From Madurella fahalii (Eukaryota > Ascomycota > Sordariomycetes > Sordariales), in NCBI GenBank assembly GCA_029876055.1, contig CM056875.1, positions 1,178,001-1,242,000 on the forward strand: a stretch of DNA of 64,000 nt. The letters are read 5' to 3'. Shown in pieces: positions 1-10,632 of the stretch. The position numbers were made by a program, and so were the translations under genes. Below the pieces are notes generated by a model. That model saw only the letters and a program-made list of their open reading frames with translations. It was not told the origin of the DNA and did not search any database. Within the stretch, counting starts at the first letter, position 1, and each line of letters starts with the position of its first letter.

Positions 1-2003
1 CCCTTCCTCTCTCCCTCTCCTTCCGTTCCTTCCTCTCCGCCCTCTCAAAAACCTCTTCAATCCACCTCCCCGTCCGATCAATCAACTTCCACCCGGGCGG
101 ATAGATGCCGGGGAACTGCAAGAACCCATGACTGATGCCGGGAATCAACACCATCTCCGCCACGTCCCTCTCGTCGAACCCCTCCGCCTGGGCGTCGCTC
201 TCCCTGTACTCGAGCCTTGCTCCACCGCTAGCCATCTGCGCGGCCTTGACGCGGCGCAGGCGGCCGGCGAAGACGACCGTGTCGTCGACCAGGGGGTCCC
301 GCTCGCCCGTGAGAAAGTACGTCTTGGGGAACTTGGCTAGCAACACGTCGGGCGCGAGGATCGGGCTGAGGAGGTAGTCCTGCGAGAAGTCGGGCCGGTT
401 GTGCGGCCCGACGTAGAGGATGATCATGGCGCGCATCATTTCCGGCGTGAGGACGCGGTCGTTGAAGTACGAGATCATGGAGGACATGGCGAGGCGGGTG
501 CGCATCGGCTCTGGATGGTGGGAGGTGCCCACCGGGGATCTGGGGGCGGTAGCGGAAGGAGACCGACAGGGCACGGTGGCGATAGTGCTGGCGGTGGTGG
601 CCGCTGGTGAGGGTGGACCTTGTTGGACTTGACTCCAGGTTGACGGACCTGAGTGGGCGTACTCGGGCGCCGGGGTTCGGACGTGGCCGACTGACGAGGC
701 GTCGGTAGCGGCTCCTTCTCGCTCGCCATCGGTTCCGGACGGAGATTTGGACGGTGGTATGGTGTCGTCCTCGTCGTCGGACGGGTGCGGGGTTCCAACT
801 AAATCGTTGTACTGCATTTTCTTGCGCTCGATGATGCGCTTGTTTGTCCCACGCATCCGGCGGTCCTTGATGAGCGCCATCTGCTCGTCCGACATCCAGC
901 TACCAATATTCATGTCGAGGCCGGGGTAAAAAAGGATGAGCCCGTCCGGGATGGTGAGGTCGGGCTGCCCCTGGAAGCGGCGGACAGGAGACGAGCCACT
1001 CTCGATGATCATCAGCGTCGTCGCTGCTGCCAGGTTTCCTCCGGCGCTATCGCCCGTGATGACCACCTTGGGAACCTCCTTCCCGGAGAGACCGATGCAC
1101 CGTCCGCGGCTCTTAATGATGGTCGTGTAAACGTCGTAACATTCGTTCAAGGCATAGGGATACGGATACTCTGGCGCCTTCTTGTAATCCAGACTCAGAA
1201 CCGGCAGACCCGTCTTGGCCGCCCAGGCAAACAACTTGTCGTCGTTGCACCGAGGATCCATGGCCACGAAGCCCCCGCCTGGAATATCCAAGACGATGTG
1301 GTTGTGGTTTTCAAGCTCGGACAAGGGTCCGTCGAAGTACAACCACCCGGAGACAGGGTCCTTGTAGTCGCTGGAGGCAGGCCGCGGGATGCGGATCGCT
1401 CGCGGCGGCCACCTCATAAAGCGCGGCCGGATCAGGTTCTGCAGGAAGCGCAAGTAGGGCGACTGGCTCCCTTTGTTCCAGCTAACCCGCAGATGTTCAA
1501 CCGTAATGTTGCCGCGGACTTTTCGCACCTTCTCATCGGCCTTCTCGGCAGCGACCATGTAGAAGACGGAGAAGACTATGCTCGCTAAATCGCGCAGTGT
1601 CTTGTTGCTAATCTTCATAGCCGTCCAGAAACCGGCGTCGAGAGCTGTGAGGACCCAGGTGGCACGGAAGTAGGTAGCGTCGTACATGTTCGCCAAGGGA
1701 TCGGGGCTCGCGAGTCCGACCAGAGTGCTGAAGTTGTGGGCAGCATAGAGGTAGATCATGGTGATGACGACAATTTGCCATGCCGTGAGCTGCTTCGATA
1801 GCAGACGCGACAGGAAGCGCAGCAATGGGGGGCCATGTTTGTTGCCTCTTGACGGATCATTAGCCCCTCGCCTCGGGGATCTAGGGAGCTCGGAGGTTGT
1901 GAGGGCCATACCTGAGCAGATAGGCAGACCAGAAGCCCAGTACAGCGAGGACTTGTAATCTGCGCGACTTGACAGACGGCCGTCCCAGCAGATGGTCGAT
2001 CAT
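1..2003 (-). CDS. Membrane-anchored alpha/beta hydrolase (HSL/abhydrolase-3 type), 3' end outside window
   Basis: The product is a probable serine esterase/lipase of the hormone-sensitive-lipase-like alpha/beta hydrolase family; the substrate cannot be told. Exon 1 starts at 2003 and runs to 1912. The intron is 1848-1911 (GTATGG...GCTAATG...AAG), and exon 2 continues past position 1. About 646 residues are visible. The N terminus has two hydrophobic segments (about residues 17-31 and 51-66), which suggests membrane anchoring. The catalytic core shows an oxyanion motif IPGGGF, the nucleophile motif GDSAGG (Ser about 297), an acid in GERDPLVDD (about 545) and a His in GISHGF (about 603), so the triad is complete. 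Odd feature: about 90 residues rich in Ser, Thr and Pro (about 380-475) are inserted between core strands without breaking the frame. The family call is firm; the function is an inference. Confidence 0.85.
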
Positions 2004-3384
2004 CCTGGCGACAGTGGCCCGGCGGGCTTGTCCCGAACCCTAGCCGCGACTTGCAGAGAACCCTACAATGCGCAGTGACTTGTTGTCAACAACATGTGCT
2101 TATTTCCCACTTGGCGCCGACAGGTATAACGTTGGGGACGTAGGATCCGGGGACGTCGAGTCGATGAAATTGGCTGACGTGTAGAAGGGCAACAAAAGCT
2201 GGGTGAAGGACGGGACGAAACGGGCACTTTCACAACGGCAGACAAAGGAAAGTGGACAGGAGGATTTGAGAAGAGGCTTCCATTTCGAGACTAACAATGC
2301 CACATGGCACGAGGGGTGGGCTTTCTGCGTGAATCGCCGTGTTCCAGGCACGAATCATGGCGTCACGGGGTAGCGAGTGTCTGACATGTGAAAGATGAGG
2401 GACGCGGCGGACGAACAAGACAAAGGCGTCCCCTGCTCAGCTGCGCCTGTTGGCGGGACTGTTGTGGGGCGTGGGGGATGTGGGGATCCTCCGCCGTAGG
2501 CAATCCCGTCAGCTTAGACATGCTGTACTCGGGATTTGGTTCAAGGCAGGCAATGGATACAGGGACTGTTATAATTGCTGCAGTTCCCTTTCCTCTGTCG
2601 CTGTCGATCGCTTCGCACCGGAAAGAGACGGTCGGAGAAAGATCGCCTTTCGTGCATTTCGGTAACCGCATGCGGGGTGCTCGTGGCTGCCGGCACCCGA
2701 TATTCCCGAGAGTACAGTACGCTAATCCTAAGTAGGTCTAGCGGTATCCCTACAGACTGCTTGTGATCATGGTCGGGTCCTTCAACTCACACCAACATCT
2801 TGCTCAGTATGTGTCTACACGTAGGAGGTGGGCTTGTGCAACTCCCTCAAACCGTCAAACCGTGACACAAGACCGATCTTCGGATTGAGATCTGACCACT
2901 CGTTTTTCAGAGCGACAATTATGTTTAGAACGCTACGGACTGCGGTTTGAACACCGCTGGCCGTCCCGCAGGGGAAACCCTGAGGGTTAAGACAGCTGGA
3001 TCATAATCGGAATGCCGAAAAGACAATTCGGGGTACCATCATAGGCGTCACGGATACTCAACCGACGCTGCCGCAGAGGTGATTGGGACAGAGAGGGTTG
3101 AAGGCTACCGCTCGCAGTCATGGCGCGCCTACTCTAGCATTTCCTGTATCTCAATCTACATGATTGCCGGCGCATCAAGTTTGACTGACTATCCCGGCTA
3201 TCCTGGCAGAGCTACAGGCAGCGGAGGCCGCGTTCTGATGCCTCAATCTACACGCCAGCCCATAACAGGTTGGTCACTGTCACCAAACCCCCCAATCCTC
3301 CCCCCCCCCCCCGGTCCCCCCTATAATAGCCAACTTGACCACGGGTAGAGCAATCCCAGGCTGACGCGCTCCGAGAACGCAGGC
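2004..3384. other. Intergenic spacer, no gene seen
   Basis: This lies between the hydrolase start and the end of the small secreted-protein gene. Short open frames occur on both strands, but none has recognisable motifs or splice-compatible neighbours. It includes a C13 run near 3300. It should contain the hydrolase promoter. Confidence 0.5.
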
Positions 3385-3873
3385 TCAAATGTCATCACAG
3401 TAATCCACCGTAGTTGTAACCGTGATCGTTGGCGTCGGCATGGTCGTCACGGAACCGGTAACGCCAAAGCATGAGCACGCCGAGATGTACTCGGCCGCGT
3501 CCACGCAGTTGTCGGCGTAGTCGGGGATCGAGCTCGGCACGACAGTCACCTGCCGGCCCTCGAGATCGCGCCTTGCCGGTGTCGGGGTCGGGACAATATC
3601 CTCCTCGTCATCGACGGTGACCGTAACGGTGCTAATATGGAGTGTTATCGGTCTGGCCATGTTGGGGTTTGGAATCTGGGTTGCTCACGTCGCAGCAGGA
3701 GTCACCGTTGTGAGCAAGAAGCTCGAGCAGTGCGCCGACCGTTCCGTCAGGGGGAGAAGACCGGGGCGGGTGCCGGTAACCGCACGGTTGCAGTTGTTGC
3801 CCGCACAATGGCGCGGCTCCAGGACGGCGGCAACCGCGAGGGAAACGAACGAGAGCGCGACGGCGACCTTCAT
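3385..3873 (-). CDS. Small secreted cysteine-containing protein
   Basis: A two-exon gene: exon 1 3873-3689, intron 3632-3688 (GTGAGC...TTAG, 57 nt), exon 2 3631-3385, giving 143 aa. Both exons are in the same frame but are separated by a stop that lies inside the intron; splicing gives a smooth Thr/Val-rich junction. Residues 1-16 look like a signal peptide (MKVAVALSFVSLAVAA). The mature part has two Cys near the N terminus, then a segment with the CVDAAEYISACSCFGVTG pattern, which resembles Cys-containing segments of many ascomycete cell-wall or secreted proteins, and a Thr/Pro-rich tail ending in a Cys. It could be a cell-surface or effector-like protein; no enzymatic motif is visible, and the role is unknown. 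Confidence 0.65.
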
Positions 3874-4851
3874 GTTGGCGGTCCGGATGGTGTAAACGAC
3901 ACTGGAGTTTCTTAGGGCAAACTGTTGGTTACAACCCCCGCGGTAACAGAACGTAGAAGAGAGAAGATGGAATGGGGATTGGTGGAGGTACGTGTCTTAT
4001 ACTGTCTGCATGCTGCGTTGATCTTGGTAGTACCAGACCTGCGTCGCCAGGGAACGACCGTCTACGCCGCCGGCTCCCCAACCCGAGTAGCCACTCAACA
4101 CACCTCGCCCCGCCTATAGGAGGAGAGCCAGATCCAACGTGACAGCCCGGATGACCCGCAGCGAGGCCACAACCAGGGGAATGAGGATGGCAGGCGTTGG
4201 TACTTTGCGGCAGGGATGCGAGCTAACCCGATTCTCCTGCGGAAGTAGTGCAGCAGAGGATCCATCCCCGCTGGGCTGCCGCTGCTGGCACATCCGGTCA
4301 ATCACTCCAGTTCAGCCAGGTAAACATCGGGGAGAGCTGGAATCGCAAGGCGAGGAAGCCAAAGGCGAGCCATGCTGCCGGGAAACAGGCCGATAATCCT
4401 TGCTATACTATGGGATGTGTGCCTGTCGATCAACAGCAGCGTCCGCAACTTCCCGCCCCTCAACCACAGAATAGGTCTCTTGACAATATACTTTGATGAA
4501 TAGCGAGGCCTCTGTTGCTAATTTGGTCGCCTGTACATCTGTAAGCTCATTGCCTCACTGGACATGGCTGAACAGAGCTTCAATTCGGTCTTCGAATGTT
4601 CTACTGTGTACTGTGCATCGAACTTCAGATGGAGCTGCAACGCAGTGCCCAGGCTGGAAGAAACCTCGGGACGGAGGGGGCTTCCTATCTCTCGGCGCTG
4701 AAGCGTGAGAATACGACGTCGGAGGAGCGGTTCTCTTCTGCATTCCCATAGCCGTGTAACCCTCCCTACCCCAGCTAGGCTTGGATACCAGGGCGGATAA
4801 AGTGAGGGTTGGCGGGGAAGACTCGCTGTGCCTTCGCCGGGTGGGCTGCAA

Positions 4852-4899
4852 GGGGAACGCAAGGCGGGGGGAACGCAAGGCGGGGGGAACGCAAGGCGG
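4852..4899. repeat. Tandem repeat, 16 bp x 3
   Basis: Three perfect consecutive copies of the unit GGGGAACGCAAGGCGG, followed by a degenerate partial copy. It lies in non-coding sequence. Confidence 0.85.
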
Positions 4900-6258
4900 A
4901 GGGACCGCCTGTCCAACAGCACCATCCCGGTTGCCGGGATGGCTACTGGAGTGCTGAGAAGGAGGGTCTCGAGGTGACAGGCCACCATTGCAGAGCTGCG
5001 AACTAGAACCTGCGAAAAAAAGAATCGTCAAAAAAGAAAAGATGCCAGAAAGAATTGCGTACTTGTCGTGCCAGCGCGATTCCCTCAGGTTTGGGCGTCC
5101 GAAAAGAAGTTCTAGCCCCGCCACAAGGGGCAAGGAATCGCTGCCGGCAGCTATCATCTCGCAGCAGACCAGCCATTCTTTTTCTCTCAAGAGCAAGAAG
5201 CGGAATTCGGAGGGCATCTCGCCGCCTCAAAGCTTGGCACTGAGACTGGAGCGATCCTTCCGTTGCTAGCGCATCAATAGCGCCCACCAAGAAGCGGGAG
5301 AGTGCAGCCTCGATCAAGGGTCGGCGCAAGAACGTTGCAGACACCCAGACATGGAGAGAAGTCGGCCCAACACCAGAAATAGATCTTTCGGGGGTCCAGG
5401 GTCGTCTGCAGTAGCGCACTATGTCTGTACGATCGGTGAGGGAGACGGAAGCGATGGCATATTATCCGGGAACCTGAAGAGAATGGCGAGAACGAGTTTG
5501 CTGCCTCCTGCTGAGTTACCCCTGTTGAGCTGCCTGGCTGAGCGGCCCTGCTAAGCTATCCTGCTAAAGCCATCCTGCTAACCCATCTAGCTATCCTGCT
5601 AAGTTAAGGTACTCCGCTGAGCTGGAATACAGAGCAGCCATACCCAGTGTTGCTTAGTATTGGAGTGCGGGCTGGCAATTCAGTAGGCATGACAAAAGGG
5701 GAAGCAGTGGTCAGAGAGTTGGCGCGGAAGCGTTGTCGAGCCAAAACCGATAGAAACATGAATTAGAATGTCTTAATATGTCAATTCGAATTATTATGCG
5801 CATTTACCGAGATCTGATCATGGCAACACCTGCGCTCAAAGAAGATGGGATGCGGTGGTGCCGTGGAGGGCCCACGATGCTGTGGGGCTGCCACCCACAT
5901 CTTCCTCTGGCCTGCAGCAGACCTGCTCAATTCCTAGAAGCAAGCACGGTCATCAGTTCCGCAGTCTTTGGTTGCTCACACACATGGAAGCACTGGGGAT
6001 AGACACCTAGAAGCCTGTGGGGAAGTCGATGCACTGTAAATTCAATTGCCCTGGGTGCCCGCACCGCTGCCGCTACACCCGCCTGCCCCACCCTAGCCCC
6101 ATCCCCGCTTTATGGCTCGTCCCTCCCGGATGCTGAGCTTTGCTAACTCCTGCGCAAGATCATCTCAGCTCTTTAGAAAGCCTAGTAGGCCGACCTCCGA
6201 CCTCCTTTTTCCAGCGTGCCTCCCAAGCCCTGTTCAACACTTCCTCTACTATAGGGCC

Positions 6259-6341
6259 CTGATCCTGATCCTGATCCTGATCCTGATCCTGATCCTGATC
6301 CTGATCCTGATCCTGATCCTGATCCTGATCCTGATCCTGAT
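6259..6341. repeat. CTGATC hexanucleotide microsatellite
   Basis: About 14 near-perfect copies of CTGATC, degrading into CTGATT and TTGATC variants on the right. Open frames through it are artefacts of the repeat (alternating Ile/Leu or Gly/Ser). Confidence 0.9.
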
Positions 6342-6680
6342 TCTGATCCGGGCCTTGATCTTGATCTTGACTTGGGCTCTGGCCTTGTTCCCGGCCTTGG
6401 CTTACCCATTGGTTAATAGTAATAGCAGCTTTTTCAGATACTGTCAGCTATATAGTTTTTTAGAGACTAAGAATTGATGATTGAAAATGTTGACTTTTGG
6501 TTTTTTATATAAAGCTCTATGACATGGGACTCGAAAATGTTCACAACATCCAGACTTATTCTGAAGGCAATATCCAGGACACACACTCTACAACACTCGG
6601 GCCACAATGACCCCCCACCCCAAAAATAACCATATCCAGGCTGAAAGAATAAGGCTGTGTGCCAGAGACTAGAAAGAGGT

Positions 6681-6827
6681 GGCTTCAAAATGATTTGGTC
6701 CAATTACGCGCTTTGTCGCTCATGCTTTCCTGCTTCAGGATCCCTGCGTCAGCTTTTCTGCTCGGCTTCAAAAATTGATCCAATTACGCGCCTTGCTGTT
6801 CATGCTTCACTGCCTCAGGACCCCTGC
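6681..6827. repeat. Imperfect direct repeat, two copies, period about 83 bp
   Basis: Copy 1 (6681-6747) and copy 2 (6764-6827) both begin GGCTTCAAAA, then share CCAATTACGCG, CATGCTT and CAGGA.CCCTGC with scattered substitutions. It ends about 110 bp upstream of the orphan gene start at 6941. Confidence 0.7.
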
Positions 6828-6940
6828 TTTCCTACGAGCTTCGCTGCCACTTGGGCAACCATCGGGTTCCGACGTTCAAGTGCGTCTGTAATGGAATTTC
6901 CCATGCAATTCCTCCACATTCCTGGCTCCTCTGAACCACA

Positions 6941-8717
6941 ATGGAAAAGTTCCGCGCTGCTGTCGACGGGTTTTTGACCTGTTTGTGGGATAGCGATGTC
7001 GCCGCCGAAGCGTCTAAGTTTAATGAGGAATTCCGCGGCTTGCTGAGTAAAGTCGGAGACCATGCTGCCGCTCGGAAACTCGCTAGCAAGAAGCACCTTT
7101 ATATGCCTCTCAGTGATCGCGATTTGAAGAGCGCTAAAGCTTTTTTAAAGCGAATATATGACGAGAACGACAAGGGCGAGAAAAGATGGCAGGGGAAACG
7201 GGCCTACTTCCAAAATTTAGGGGAAGAAGCGCTCGCTGTTGCAGCAGTTCTCTGTAGCGGACAGGGCCTGCTCGACCACGCAGTCGACACCGTCGTTGCA
7301 CTCTCAGAAGGAGCTGAGAAGATAGCGATATGGTCCCCCTGGCTTGCCAACTCAGAGCTCGACAAGCTTGTGCAAGAGTATAAGCCACTGCCTATCGCGT
7401 CCGCCATCCATACACGCCCCCTACCATCGGCCGGCCGTATACCGACAGTCACCAGTTCCCGGACACTCATTGCCACTCGGCCGATCCTCCGGCAGCCAGC
7501 TCCGCCAGAGGGACAGCTAGTATTGACATGTTTCTCTTGCGGGGCGCAGCTACGCCTTCGACTCGTTTACGAGCAGGAGATAGACAGTAGGCCTGCCTAA
7601 GACATTTCCTCTCCTAGGCTGACCATGCCATTTCAGATACACCTCCGGCTATGACGTTAGTGACGACGGCTTCTGCCGCTAGCTCGTCAGGTAGAGTCCC
7701 GGTTAACGACACTACCCCGCCGGCGCCGACTCCCACCGGTGCTTCTCCGACAACAGCGCAATCTCCAGACACGAGTGAAAGCCAGCTTGATACCACAGGT
7801 TCTCGGGCCTCTCTGCCCGAATCGACGTTCGAGCCGAACCTCTCAGTATCTAATAGCAGGCGCAAACGGCTGAGAGTAGAGACTTTGGATAGTAAGCCTA
7901 CGTTATATAATCCGTATAGCATTAGCTGATACAACAATCCGATCAATTCTAGGTACATCTACGACAGACGTCGCCCTATTAGCGCCCGATAAGCTGAGTG
8001 GCCTGTCAGATCACCGCGCCGGTACCTCGCGCCCCAATCAGCTAGATCTCGGCCAGGCTGCAGCATCCCAGCCTCGGAGCGTTGATGAGTCGCAGCCCCA
8101 CGGAACCGGGAACAGTACCGGGAACTTGGGGTCTCCCCCGCCCCTGGCCGTTCCGCCAACCGTGCCGCCAGCCGCGCCGTTCTTAAACGAGGCCTGTCCG
8201 AACCAGCACAATCCCTCCCGGTCTGTCGATACGTATAGGGGTGTGAATGTTGTGCTAGATATAATGCGCAGATCTACCGTGGCCATCCATCGCCCCGACG
8301 TCCTAGCTGCGCTGTTCCAGGGCATGAAGGGTGCTATCTCGTTCTTACGGCAGCCAAATGGTTGCTATGAATCGTGTCCCCTGTTTGGTTCCGAGTTTCG
8401 TGCCGTTATTCGTGAGGGGACTACAAAGCTCTACCCAGCTATTAAGAGTACGTTTATCCTAGCAAAGCTATATATTTACTACTAACTTTGATATAGTGGA
8501 CTCCTTCGAGATACAATCTATGGAAATTGTAAACGAAATCAAAAAGGTAGATCATATTACTTCTTTGACAATACCTCAAGATGGTGGTCTTGCTACAGTT
8601 GCGATTGCCGGTGGGATTATCGAGTTTCACTGGGTAGGAAGATTATCTTGTAACGGGGGAAACACGGAATCTCTTTCTCTATATAGCTTTATCTCAAAGC
8701 AGACTACTTTGCGTTGA
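6941..8717 (+). CDS. Orphan four-exon gene, unknown function
   Basis: Exons 6941-7586, 7637-7891, 7953-8447 and 8497-8717; introns 7587-7636, 7892-7952 and 8448-8496. The exons sum to 1617 nt (538 aa). Splice signals are good, especially intron 3 with GTACGT, a perfect TACTAAC branch and ATATAG. Visible parts: an alpha-helical charged N-terminal region (about residues 1-150), a single CFSCG motif near residue 200, a Ser/Thr/Pro-rich middle with a short basic run, and a compact C-terminal region. No family is recognised. It stands alone between repeat-rich DNA and an AT-rich block, which suggests a lineage-specific gene. The last 80 nt could hide one more intron (GT at about 8634), which would alter only the C terminus. 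Confidence 0.6.
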
Positions 8718-9680
8718 TAAATCGAACCGTAATGCCATTTGTCGCGCAATCTAGTCACCGTCTAGAACTTCTTCAAATATATAAACTCAGAGTCTAGGAT
8801 CCATGTTATATAGCGAAGGCTAGCACTGCTCTGCAGTGTCTAGGCCTGTATCTCGTCATGGATAACAGTCCGGGGGTTGCTATTGATATCTATAAAAACC
8901 CTCAGATTTGTCTTATAAAAGACGTTAACGTAATCAACTCATTATATCTTACTTTGTTATAAATCATACCTGTTACGGAGTTTGCGTCGTGGTCCCGTAA
9001 CTGGTGACCTCAAAACACTGAGGTAGGTACTTTATAAATGCTGGTATAATCTATAACAAAGTAAAATATAATAAGTTAATTGAGTTAACGTTCTTTATAG
9101 AATAAATCTAAGAGATCTTTATAAATGTCAATAATAACTTTTGAGTTGTCATCTCTAATAAAAATATAGACCCTTACGTAGTGGAAGCTCAGATGGACCG
9201 GACTGTTGCGTGGGAAAATGAAAAAAGATCAAAACTCGTTGTTGTCTATCTTGCACTTGTCAAGGAGTGCTGGAGCCTAGTAATATATGACAGGAATGAG
9301 CCAGTGCCTAGGGAAGGTTCCAGAATCCTGGGATCACATAAGCCCTGGGATCTTGGCCGTCTGGCCCATCTGTGCTCCCACCACTTAACAATAAAACACT
9401 TTAGAAAATATATTAGTAAATTGTTATAGAATGTAGTTCAAAAATTTGGTCTTGTATTAGGGAAGTATGGAAAGGAGGGGAGAAGATATATTTGATCGAG
9501 AAAATCTATATTCTATTACACTCTATTTATACACCTAGAGTAACAAGGGACTTTTATTACTTTCTTTCTCTATAATACTATTTAAGTAATCCTAGAGGAG
9601 TATATTAACACTTTCCTAGTCCACCTTAGAGAAGTATAACTGTTATAGTACTGTTACAGTAAGCTAAGGAGTGCGTTGTG
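8718..9680. other. AT-rich block, probable decayed repeat DNA
   Basis: This is much richer in A and T than the flanks, with many TATA-like runs and few long frames. It contains the fold-back element at 8861-9152. The pattern fits old transposable-element DNA altered by C-to-T mutation, as repeat-induced point mutation does in related fungi; that cause is inferred. A short frame at 9181-9429 shows no motif. Confidence 0.6.
8861..9152. mobile_element. Fold-back (long inverted repeat) element, MITE-like
   Basis: The left arm (8861-8970) and right arm (9043-9152) are imperfect reverse complements of about 110 bp. Matching blocks include TTACTTTGTTATA against TATAACAAAGTAA, and the GTTAACG blocks. 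Differences include many C/T or G/A changes. The 72-bp loop has its own hairpin, GTTACGG (8972-8978) against CCGTAAC (8995-9001), and an ACCTC/GAGGT stem just after it. No coding capacity is present. It could be a miniature inverted-repeat transposon relic. No target-site duplication was identified. Confidence 0.6.
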
Positions 9681-10632
9681 AGTAGAAGAAACGACGGGAA
9701 AGTAAGTAGAGAGAAAAAGGATTTTCGGGTTTAGGAGAGGGGGAATGGAGGCTACGATGATATGAGCGAGCTAGGCTAGGTATCTCCAATAGACACGGGA
9801 TCCTGGCGCCGAAGATGTATCTCCAATCCGAATGTGCGCGGGATATTCTAGAGATGTGAACGAAGTAGAATGGGCGACGCCTTCCAGCCTCCGCCGCCGG
9901 CACTGTTTGTAGTCGTTATGGAGCCGGCTACAGCCCCGGAACGTGGACGGGATCTTGTCCGGCAAAATATCGATCCGGTGATGAGCAGGGGGAAGGGCAT
10001 AGCTGACCCCGCTTTTCAAAAGGCAGCAATGAGAGTATCGTTGGATTGGCTATATCCCTATCCAGTTGTGACTCTCCTGGAAACCTAAAACGCTCGCTCA
10101 AGAACAGAGAATGTATACACGTCCCCCACGGATGGTGAGACCCTTATATATGCCCTTGATACAACCCGACCTGAGAGAACTCCTGTCCTCCCTCGGCACC
10201 CAAACATCAGAGGAGACAAGCCCAAAGCAGAAACGACTGTCCCGTTGCAGTGCACCCTAGTAGTCATGAGGCAACTCCATTCCCTGCTCTCGCAAATGCG
10301 GCGTGTATCCCTTGTACCGAACCAGTATTTTATGAGACGTTACCGTTCCGAGAGATGGAAAAGAAAACGAGGGAAAAGATATGATCCGTAGAAAGAATAA
10401 GAAGAAGAGTGCATATGCCAACCGCCGCGCATCCCAAGCGAACGCGTTCAGGCAGACCAACCGACCAGGCCCGTTCGTGTCTATAGCATCCCCATCTGGC
10501 CGGTCAAACTCAAAGCCAACAACAACAGCATCATCAAACGTGGGTATCCAAAGAACACTAAAGCGAGAGAAAAATCCATACAAACCCAGACCTTCCCCAA
10601 CAAAAAAAAAAAAAAAAACACTCCCCCATCAC
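9681..10632. other. Intergenic spacer, no gene seen
   Basis: Short overlapping frames on both strands (for example plus 9870-10088) lack motifs. An A17 run lies at 10602-10618, just beyond the 3' end of the membrane-protein gene. Confidence 0.45.

Larger units (their letters stand above)
3874..6940. other. 3-kb spacer rich in simple and tandem repeats
   Basis: No credible gene was found. The longest open frames (for example minus strand 4555-5217) are low-complexity, overlap each other on both strands and show no motif. It contains a 16-bp tandem repeat (4852-4899), a degenerate CTATCCTGCTAA-like repeat (about 5550-5605), a CTGATC hexamer array (about 6259-6341) and an 83-bp-period direct repeat (6681-6827). 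Local AT content rises at 5740-5830 and 6420-6560. Confidence 0.5.

Noticed and set aside
6259..6341. Possible CRISPR-like array from regular repeats
   Set aside because: It is a simple hexamer microsatellite without spacers, in a eukaryotic genome.
6112..6477. Ile/Leu repeat protein and its Gly/Ser antisense frame
   Set aside because: Both are translations of the CTGATC microsatellite.
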